The notes under the pieces were generated by a model. It did no database searches, was not told where the DNA came from, and saw only the letters and a program-made list of their open reading frames with translations. Below are positions 35,576-41,273 of a stretch of DNA of 41,273 nt, piece after piece; within the stretch, counting starts at the first letter, position 1, and each line of letters opens with the position of its first letter. Origin of the DNA: Comamonadaceae bacterium (GTDB taxonomy: Bacteria; Pseudomonadota; Gammaproteobacteria; Burkholderiales; Burkholderiaceae_C); assembly GCA_003599455.1 (NCBI GenBank), contig QZKF01000068.1, forward strand, positions 1 to 41,273, read 5' to 3'. The translations under genes were made by a program, and so were the position numbers.

Positions 35576-36715
35576 TCAAGCCTTCGAAGGCAGGACGACA
35601 ATGCCGCTGCCCACCACCGACAGCTCGTCGTTCTGGTTGCGGGCCTCCTGGTCGATCTCGACCATGTGCTTGCCGTTCTCGACGAACTTGCGTTTCACCC
35701 TGGCCTTGATGAACAGCATGTCGCCCTCGGGGTTGTGGCGGCGGATCTTGCAGCTGGCCTTGTGGAGGAAGCCGGCATCGCCCATCCAGTTGGTGAGCTG
35801 GTGCGTGAGCCAGGAGGTGCGCTCCGGGCCGTAGTCGTAGGCACCCGGGGCGCCCACCTCGAGCGCGAAGTCTTCTTCCCAGTGAACACGCTCGGGGCAA
35901 TCGGGAATGCCGAAACGGTTCTTGATGCCCACGCCGGGATGCTGGTCGATCAGCTTCCAGGCCAGCTTGTTGGCCCGGATGTACAGACCGCCCCAACCCT
36001 GCGCGTAGGCGATGAAGCCGGTCACGGTCATCGGGCCCTTGAACATCACGGGCAGTTCCTCGCCCTCCTTGACGTCCTCCCAGTAGCGGGGGGTGGCACC
36101 ACGGATCTCCTCGTCGCGGTACAGCTTGTAGGCCTCGGCCAGCTCCTCGTCGGTGTAGCGGCGCGGCGCACTCGCGCGCACCTCGCTGTACTTGGTGCCC
36201 TGTTCGCGGGCGTGGTCGCGCTCGGTGCGGAAGCACCAGCTGTCGGCCTCGGCCACCTTGTCACCGCTCTGGTTGAAGAAGTCCACGTGGTAGGTCTGCT
36301 GCACGGCGCGGCCGGCAAAGCGGGTCTGGTGCTCGACCAGTTCCTTCAGGCTGGCCTCGGTGTGGATCTCGTCGTTGCGACGCACCGGTTTGTGCCAGGT
36401 CCAGTCGGCGCCCGACCACATGGCGTGCACGCCCGGCAGACCGCCAACGTAGCCGGAGACGATGCGGCTGGTGGAAAACAGGAAGCTGGGCAGGGCCACG
36501 ATGCCGCCGTAGTGGCTTCTGGCCGCGTAGTCGGGGTCGCACCACAAGGGGTTGTCGTCGCCGATGCCATGGGCGTAGTGGCGGATGTTGTCGCGCGTGG
36601 CTTCGTGGCACCACGGTTCGACGGTGTGGCCGATCTTGACGCCGATGCGCTGGCGAAGCTCGTCAAGACCCGATTCGGTGATCTTGGGAAAGTGGCGGGT
36701 TTCGGTGGTGGACAA
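35576..36715 (-). CDS. FAS1-like dehydratase / MaoC-type double hotdog protein
   Basis: This 379-residue protein fits the FAS1-like dehydratase (double hotdog) group. N-terminal hotdog: YAHGIGDDNPLWCDPDYA, then SHYGGIVALPSFLF; the classic MaoC His in NPLH is a Trp here, as in many FAS1-like enzymes. The C-terminal half (~220-379) is a second hotdog (FKGPMTVTGFIAYAQGWGG, THQLTNWMGDAGFLHKASCK). It probably adds water to, or removes it from, an acyl-CoA. The start is TTG at 36715 with AGGAGA five bases upstream; no ATG is available nearby. Confidence 0.85.
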   Translation of the reverse strand: MSTTETRHFPKITESGLDELRQRIGVKIGHTVEPWCHEATRDNIRHYAHGIGDDNPLWCDPDYAARSHYGGIVALPSFLFSTSRIVSGYVGGLPGVHAMWSGADWTWHKPVRRNDEIHTEASLKELVEHQTRFAGRAVQQTYHVDFFNQSGDKVAEADSWCFRTERDHAREQGTKYSEVRASAPRRYTDEELAEAYKLYRDEEIRGATPRYWEDVKEGEELPVMFKGPMTVTGFIAYAQGWGGLYIRANKLAWKLIDQHPGVGIKNRFGIPDCPERVHWEEDFALEVGAPGAYDYGPERTSWLTHQLTNWMGDAGFLHKASCKIRRHNPEGDMLFIKARVKRKFVENGKHMVEIDQEARNQNDELSVVGSGIVVLPSKA

Positions 36716-36720
36716 ACGTG

Positions 36721-36726
36721 TCTCCT
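36721..36726 (-). promoter_or_regulatory. Ribosome binding site for the TTG start of the FAS1-like gene
   Basis: AGGAGA five bases before TTG at 36715 decides the start; the longer open frame upstream is not protein-like. Confidence 0.65.
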
Positions 36727-36764
36727 GTGTGGGTGGGTTGATTCGGTGTCGGGGCGACGTTCGA

Positions 36765-38327
36765 TCAGGTCGAAGCGACAGCCACGGCGGCGGTCTCCTG
36801 CTCGCGCAGTTTTTTGCGGTGCACTTTTCCAGCGGGGGTCTTGGGCAGTTCAGCGACCACCGCCACATGGCGCGGGTACTCGTGCTGGCTCAGCTTGGTG
36901 CGCACGAGGTTCTGGATTTCTTCGGTGAAGGCCTCGGAGGCGGGCCGGCTGCTGACGACAAAGGCCTTGACGACCTGACCACGCAGTTCGTCGGGCACGC
37001 CGATGGCCGCGGCCTCCAACACGTCGGGGTGCATGAGGATCACGTTTTCGATTTCGACCGCGCTCATGGTCCAGCCGGCCGAGATGATCACGTCGTCGGC
37101 CCGTCCACCGTGGTGGAAGTAGCCCGCGCTGTCGATGCGCCCCAGGTCCTTGGTCGGTATCCACTGGCCCCGGCGCTGCACCATGAGTTGCCCGGTGGTC
37201 CCGACAGGACACAGGTGGCCGTCAGCGCCGTGCACCTCCACCCGCGTGCCGGGCACGGGCTTGCCCAGCGAGCCGCGCTGGACCCGGAAGTCCGGCGCGC
37301 CGGGGTAGCTGACCAGCACCACGCCGATTTCGGTCGTGCCGTACATGCTGCAGACCTCCAGGCCGAAGGTCTGGTGCACGAAGTTCGCGGTCTCGTCGTC
37401 GATGGGCTCGCCGGTGAACGACAGCTTCTCGAAGGCGTAGGTGTAGCGGTCGGCGACGCCGCTGTTCTTCATCATGCGGTAGTGCGTGGCCGCGGCCGAC
37501 ATGTTGGTGAAGCGGTGTTCGGACAGGGCCTGCAGGAGCCGCTCGGGCTTGAATCGACCGCTGTAGGCGCCCACCGTCAGCCCCAGGGCCAGCGGCGCGA
37601 GCGTGCCATGCCACAGGCCATGACCCCAGGCCGGCGAAGAGGGGCAGAAGAAGCGGTCGCCTGGCCGCAGGCCGGTGCCATAGAGCGCGGCCACCATCAG
37701 GGTGACCAGGGCGCGGTGCGAGTGCTTCACCGCGTCGGGCAGTTCGCGCGTGGTGCCGGAGGTGTACTGAAACACCGCCAGGTCATCGGCCCGCGTCTTC
37801 ACCTCGAAGGTGGACGGCAGGTGCTGGAGGGAGGCCAGGAATTCGCGGTCGAAGACCAGCACGCCGTCCCCGACGATGGACCGTGCCACCTCCTGCTTTT
37901 CATCGTTTGTCACCAGCAAGGCGGGCTGGCAGTCCTTGACGCGCAGCCGGATGCCGTCGGGGCCGAACAGCGTGAACAGGGGCACAGCGATCGCGCCGCT
38001 CTTGATGACGCCGAACATGGCGACATAAAACGCCCGCGAGGGCTCCAGCATGATCGCCACGCGCTGACCGGGCTGGATGCCGCGCGACACCAGGTGGTGG
38101 GCGAAGCGCGACGAATCGGCGGCCAGCTCCGCGTAGGTGATCGTCTCGTCGGCACCCTCTGCACGCACCACGATCACCGCTTCTCGCCCGGAAGCGGCAT
38201 GGCGGTCCACGCACTCGTGACCGATGTTCAGGACCTCGCGGTTGCCATCAAAAAGCTCCCACAACCTGTCGTTGGAGAAGTGCGCCTGGGCATCTGCGTA
38301 GCTCGTGTATTCAGTCAGTTTTGTCAT
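36765..38327 (-). CDS. AMP-forming acyl-CoA ligase with altered P-loop
   Basis: This 520-residue ANL-superfamily ligase activates a carboxylic acid with ATP and CoA. The phosphate loop reads YTSGTTRELPDAVKHSH (188-204): the usual GxPKGV is changed to RELPDAV. Other motifs are standard: SMYGTTEIG, TKDLGRIDSAGYFHHGGRAD, SAGWTMSAVEIEN and PKTPAGKVHR with catalytic K501. The start ATG at 38327 is downstream of the promoter -10 at 38357-38362; the frame is open to 38375. A 49-bp gap leads to the FAS1-like gene. Confidence 0.92.
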   Translation of the reverse strand: MTKLTEYTSYADAQAHFSNDRLWELFDGNREVLNIGHECVDRHAASGREAVIVVRAEGADETITYAELAADSSRFAHHLVSRGIQPGQRVAIMLEPSRAFYVAMFGVIKSGAIAVPLFTLFGPDGIRLRVKDCQPALLVTNDEKQEVARSIVGDGVLVFDREFLASLQHLPSTFEVKTRADDLAVFQYTSGTTRELPDAVKHSHRALVTLMVAALYGTGLRPGDRFFCPSSPAWGHGLWHGTLAPLALGLTVGAYSGRFKPERLLQALSEHRFTNMSAAATHYRMMKNSGVADRYTYAFEKLSFTGEPIDDETANFVHQTFGLEVCSMYGTTEIGVVLVSYPGAPDFRVQRGSLGKPVPGTRVEVHGADGHLCPVGTTGQLMVQRRGQWIPTKDLGRIDSAGYFHHGGRADDVIISAGWTMSAVEIENVILMHPDVLEAAAIGVPDELRGQVVKAFVVSSRPASEAFTEEIQNLVRTKLSQHEYPRHVAVVAELPKTPAGKVHRKKLREQETAAVAVAST

Positions 38328-38356
38328 GGTCTTCGCTGCTTGTCTCGTTGGGATGA

Positions 38357-38413
38357 ATTCTTTCTGTGTTTTCATTTTTTGTCAAATAGCACCGTGTTTT
38401 GTATTTGTACAAT
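38357..38413 (-). promoter_or_regulatory. Ligase promoter with TTTGTACAAT site, AT-rich region
   Basis: On the minus strand TTGACA (38385-38380), 17 bases, AAGAAT (38362-38357) makes a good sigma-70 promoter in an AT-rich patch. A palindrome-like TTTGTACAAT (38404-38413) sits just upstream of the -35. The same TTTGTACAA core occurs before the thioesterase gene (39021). Confidence 0.55.
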
Positions 38414-38491
38414 TATGAAAATGGCGAAAAAATGCGCCGGAACCTGCCATCTCAGGACAGGGTCAGCGCAACAACGATGCGGGTGAAACGG

Positions 38492-38525
38492 GCGTCCATC
38501 GCCGCGCGTTCGCGGCGATGGACGC
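38492..38525 (-). terminator. Perfect 15-bp hairpin at the thioesterase 3' end
   Basis: GCGTCCATCGCCGCG (38492-38506) and CGCGGCGATGGACGC (38511-38525) form a perfect 15-bp stem with a four-base loop, six bases past the thioesterase stop on the minus strand. No U-run follows; it may end or stabilise the mRNA. Confidence 0.5.
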
Positions 38526-38530
38526 GGTGA

Positions 38531-38965
38531 TCAGGGCGTGCGATGGGGCCGCAGAATCTTCATGACACCGCGCGCGGTGAGCACGGCATGGCCCTCCACC
38601 TGCACCAGGCCATCCACGAAGACCAGGGCTCCCGTGCGGGCCGTGATGCTCGCCCGGGCCAGCGCGAAATCGCCCGCGCGCACCTCGGCGAGAAAGTGCG
38701 TGTCGAGCTGCACGGTCACGCAGGGTGTGCGGTCGCAGGCCGTCCAGGCGACCGTGCTGATCACGTGGTCGATCAGCGTGGCGAGGGCTCCGCCATGTAC
38801 CACGCCGGCGGGATTCAGATGCCGGTCCTCGGCGAGCAATCCGTACAACCATCCGTCGCCCTCGCGGCGCGTCCACAACGGTCCGGATTGCCCCATGAAG
38901 CCATCGAGCTGCCGGCACTTCCAGCCCTGGTCCTGCAGGCGATCGATCGACGCGGAATGCTCCAT
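38531..38965 (-). CDS. PaaI-type hotdog thioesterase
   Basis: This 144-residue hotdog protein has the PaaI/4HBT signature NPAGVVHGGALATLIDH, and TVQLDTHFLAEVRAGD as in small acyl-CoA thioesterases. It hydrolyses acyl- or aryl-CoA, perhaps clearing dead-end CoA esters of the adjacent pathway. The ATG at 38965 has GAGGG upstream. It is the first minus-strand gene of the cluster and is separated from the ligase by a 203-bp control region. Confidence 0.9.
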   Translation of the reverse strand: MEHSASIDRLQDQGWKCRQLDGFMGQSGPLWTRREGDGWLYGLLAEDRHLNPAGVVHGGALATLIDHVISTVAWTACDRTPCVTVQLDTHFLAEVRAGDFALARASITARTGALVFVDGLVQVEGHAVLTARGVMKILRPHRTP

Positions 38966-39020
38966 GTGGCCCTCTTCATGACGCCGCTGGATGCGGCGAT
39001 GGTCACACATTCTGCACGCC

Positions 39021-39030
39021 TTTGTACAAA
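39021..39030 (-). promoter_or_regulatory. Palindrome TTTGTACAAA upstream of the thioesterase gene
   Basis: A perfect 10-bp palindrome 56 bp before the thioesterase ATG; the same TTTGTACAA core occurs upstream of the ligase. Directly beside it is the near palindrome CAAAC-A-GTTTG. Candidate shared operator. Confidence 0.45.
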
Positions 39031-39055
39031 CAGTTTGTCTACCTGCAAATTGAAC

Positions 39056-39796
39056 TCAGGCTTGCCAGCGCGCGCGCCACGCGCGGTAAATGCCATCGGC
39101 CATGGCTTCGCTGCCCGGCTGGTGCCGCAGCGTGGCGGCGTTCATCGCCGCCGGGTCCTGCACGCTGTCGCGGTGCAGCAGCACGTTGACCGGGTAGGCC
39201 TCGCCGGGCTGCGCCAGCCAGTCCCGGATCTTGGCCGGCGTGATCTCGATGTGGAACTGCATGGCCAGGTGCTGGCGCAGGGCAAACGCCTGGTGAGCGC
39301 AGGTGCTGGACGAGGCCAGCAGCTCGGCACCGGGCGGCAGCTCGATGAAGCCGTCCTGGTGCCACTGGTAGACCGTGGGCTCCACCGCGTCGCCCAACCA
39401 CGCGCGTGCCGCGGGGCTGTCCACCCGGGTGATGGGAAGCCACCCCACTTCAGGCTGTGGCAGGCGCTCCACGCGGCCGCCGAAGGCCCGCGCCATGAGC
39501 TGGCCGCCCAGGCAGTGACCGATCACCGGAATGCCCAGCGCATCGGCCTCTCGGATCAGGGCCTCGGCCTGGCGCAGCGTGGGGCGCTCGTCGTTCGCGC
39601 TCCAGGCCCCGCCCAGCACCGCCAGGCCCTTGTAGCCCCGCACCGAATCCGGGTACGGGTCGCCGGCCTCGGCGCAGCGCAGGTGCCAGGCGACGCCCTG
39701 CGCATCGAGCCACTGGCCGAGAAACCCTGGGCCGTCCTCGAACAGGTGTTGCAGCACCAGCACGTCGGCCGGGGCGGAGGAAGGAGAAGCGGTCAT
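39056..39796 (-). CDS. Class I glutamine amidotransferase-like protein
   Basis: This 246-residue protein has the GATase1 triad: nucleophile C95 in IGHCLGGQ, H182 and E184 in MQFHIEIT. Such stand-alone proteins (GMP-synthase-glutaminase-like) resemble gamma-glutamyl hydrolases and YfeJ-type proteins. The N-terminal VLVLQHLFEDGPGFLG and LAVLGGAWSANDE are typical. No synthetase partner is nearby. The ATG at 39796 is the conserved start. Confidence 0.9.
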   Translation of the reverse strand: MTASPSSAPADVLVLQHLFEDGPGFLGQWLDAQGVAWHLRCAEAGDPYPDSVRGYKGLAVLGGAWSANDERPTLRQAEALIREADALGIPVIGHCLGGQLMARAFGGRVERLPQPEVGWLPITRVDSPAARAWLGDAVEPTVYQWHQDGFIELPPGAELLASSSTCAHQAFALRQHLAMQFHIEITPAKIRDWLAQPGEAYPVNVLLHRDSVQDPAAMNAATLRHQPGSEAMADGIYRAWRARWQA

Positions 39797-39825
39797 GCCG
39801 CCATCATAGGAAAGCGGGTCTGCAT

Positions 39826-40680
39826 CTAGTACCGGCCACCGCGCACGAAACGCGCGATGCCGGCCGCCACCTCGGCCTCCTGCTCCACGAAGCCGTGCGG
39901 CGAGCGGCCCTCGCACGCGTCCAGGCCGACCGGTGCCGGGCGCGCCGGCCCGCCGGTCACGGTGACGAGCTGCTGGCGCGGGCCGCGCGTGCGCGCCACG
40001 ATGCGGTCCATGAGGTTCGGCGGCGAGCGCACGCAGGTGTCGGCCGCGTGGCCCACCACCAGCACGGGCACCGTGATGTCCTCCAGTGGCAGATCGAACA
40101 CCGACTGCGCCACCCAGGCCTTCTTCGCCCCGGCCTGCCCCGCCATCAGCGCCGAGGTGAGCACCAGCCCGTCGGGCGCGGCCGGGCCTGCCAGGCGCGC
40201 GGCCGCGTTGGCCGCGGAAATCGCGCCCCGGCTCGTGCCCACCACCCACACCGTGCCCCGCGTGCGCGTGCGCAGGCCGGCGATCACCTGCCCGATGTCC
40301 TGCGCGTGTCGCGCATCGGTGCGAAATCCGCCCAGGCCGTCTTCACCGTGGAAGTCGGAAGGTGCGTCGACCAGCGCCGTGCCGAAACCCGCCTCGGTGA
40401 AGGCCGGGATCGAGCGCACCAGCGAGTTGCCCTTGAGCTTGCGCGCGCAGCCCTGGGCGTCGAGGTCGAGATGTCCGGCCCCACCGGCCAGCAGCAGCAG
40501 CGTGACCGGGCCGCCAGGCTCCGCTGCCTGCCCGCCCGACGGCGGCACGAAGGCGTAGCGCAGCGTGCTGCGGTCATGGGCCTCGACGCTCACCACCTCG
40601 CCGCAACGCTCGGCGGCCAGTGCCAGGCCGGCGGTGGCCAGCAGCCACCCCAGCGCGGCCCGAAGCACAAGGCGCCTCAT
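39826..40680 (-). CDS. Secreted alpha/beta hydrolase
   Basis: This 284-residue protein has a Sec signal (1 to ~23, ending ALAAE). The catalytic triad is likely S150 (VVGTSRGAIS), D214 (GHAADTC) and H262 (SPHGFVE). Three cysteine pairs (C26/C78, C216/C256) could form disulfides. The esterase/peptidase class is clear but the substrate is not. Its ATG overlaps the stop of the following membrane protein gene by four bases. Confidence 0.85.
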   Translation of the reverse strand: MRRLVLRAALGWLLATAGLALAAERCGEVVSVEAHDRSTLRYAFVPPSGGQAAEPGGPVTLLLLAGGAGHLDLDAQGCARKLKGNSLVRSIPAFTEAGFGTALVDAPSDFHGEDGLGGFRTDARHAQDIGQVIAGLRTRTRGTVWVVGTSRGAISAANAAARLAGPAAPDGLVLTSALMAGQAGAKKAWVAQSVFDLPLEDITVPVLVVGHAADTCVRSPPNLMDRIVARTRGPRQQLVTVTGGPARPAPVGLDACEGRSPHGFVEQEAEVAAGIARFVRGGRY

Positions 40681-41264
40681 GGCCGCCGGATTCCGCGGTA
40701 GGCCAGCTCGCTGCGCGGGTCCAGCACCAGGCTGGGCGGCGAGCGGTCCAGGTCCACGATGAAGGGCGTGTTGCCGTCGGCTGCGAAGATCTGGTTGCCG
40801 TTGCGGGTCAGGTGGACGTCGACCGTGCCCATGCGGCGGTCGTCCGAGCTCACGCGCACGGTGGCGCGGTCGAGCCGGGTGATGGTCACCTCGATGTCGC
40901 TGCGCGAGGCGCCCCTGGAATCGGCGATCACGTCGCCGAGGTAGGTGCCGACCACGAGATCGGCCAGACCCGGCGTGCTGGCGGCGGGCGGTGCCGGCGC
41001 CTCCACCGGGGCCGGCTTCTCCACCACGACCGGTGGCGCGACCACCGCGGGCGGCTCGGTGGCGGCGGGCGGCGGTTTCGGGGCGGCGGCCACCTCATCC
41101 ACCGGCGCGGTCGGCGCGGCGCGCCAGGGCCCGGCGGCGTACAGGCCAAGCCCCAGCAGCACCGCGACAGCGGCCACGGCGGCGGGCAGCATCCAGCGCG
41201 GGCGCGGCGGTGGCGCGGGCCGTGGCGCCGCGCCCGCGATCCGCGGCGGTGCGGCATGGCCCAT
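40677..41264 (-). CDS. Membrane-anchored proline-rich protein, possibly cut by the window edge
   Basis: At least 195 residues: a basic proline-rich start, one transmembrane helix (~25-45, PAAVAAVAVLLGLGLYAAG), a long Pro/Ala/Val linker (~50-95), then a globular beta-rich domain (LADLVVGTYLGDVIADSRG, SDIEVTITRLDRATVRVSS, FIVDLDRSPPSLVLDP). The frame stays open to the window edge, so the ATG at 41264 may be internal to a longer gene such as a membrane kinase or sensor. It is coupled to the hydrolase by a four-base overlap. No recognised domain. Confidence 0.7.
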   Translation of the reverse strand: MGHAAPPRIAGAAPRPAPPPRPRWMLPAAVAAVAVLLGLGLYAAGPWRAAPTAPVDEVAAAPKPPPAATEPPAVVAPPVVVEKPAPVEAPAPPAASTPGLADLVVGTYLGDVIADSRGASRSDIEVTITRLDRATVRVSSDDRRMGTVDVHLTRNGNQIFAADGNTPFIVDLDRSPPSLVLDPRSELAYRGIRRP

Positions 41265-41273
41265 GGCATTGGC

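Overview
This is a GC-rich chromosomal window (my estimate by eye is about 65-70% G+C) from a betaproteobacterium, most likely a member of the Comamonadaceae (Hydrogenophaga/Acidovorax-like). The reasons are the dapF-DUF484-xerC gene order, a DksA with a degenerate zinc finger behind a long Lys/Ala/Pro-rich tail, a Bug-type (TctC) binding protein beside CaiB and acyl-CoA ligase genes, the gltIJKL operon, and a class A RNase P RNA. I see no tRNA, insertion sequence, prophage, CRISPR array or toxin-antitoxin locus. Coding is dense and evenly GC-rich, apart from one AT-rich regulatory patch near 38340-38460.

Layout. 1-6470 (all minus): a truncated unknown gene, dksA, a His-rich CobW-type GTPase, a secreted DsrE-like protein, then xerC, a DUF484 gene and dapF as a tight unit. 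6653-14990 (all plus): an ABC importer of the polyamine type (ATPase, Tat-exported binding protein, two permeases), its probable GntR/FCD regulator, a hydantoin-racemase-like protein lacking one catalytic cysteine, a NUDIX-metallo-beta-lactamase fusion and a metallophosphoesterase. 14995-15342 (minus): rnpB, whose -10 element lies just past the end of a MATE efflux gene. 16753-25552: DUF2239, an FAD oxidoreductase, a secreted M20 amidohydrolase divergent from a GlxA-like AraC regulator, a glycine-zipper protein, htpX with a strong candidate sigma-32 promoter, a DUF3025 gene and pyrC. 25690-30097 (minus): gltL-gltK-gltJ-gltI for glutamate/aspartate uptake and a HypT-like LysR regulator. 30122-32465: an Atm1-type ABC exporter divergent from a YciA-like thioesterase. 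32535-38965: an IclR regulator facing a minus-strand acid-catabolism cluster (Bug protein, CaiB CoA-transferase, FAS1-like dehydratase, acyl-CoA ligase, PaaI-type thioesterase). 39056-41264: a class I glutamine-amidotransferase-like protein, a secreted alpha/beta hydrolase and a membrane-anchored proline-rich protein at the window edge.

The two regions most worth following are the 6.6-12.4 kb importer/racemase operon, which carries a paired operator candidate at its head, and the 32.5-39.0 kb acyl-CoA cluster, where two genes share a TTTGTACAA palindrome and the IclR gene has its own perfect TTGTCC/GGACAA palindrome. Neither resembles a defence system. Both look like uptake and activation modules for small molecules whose substrates cannot be named from sequence alone.
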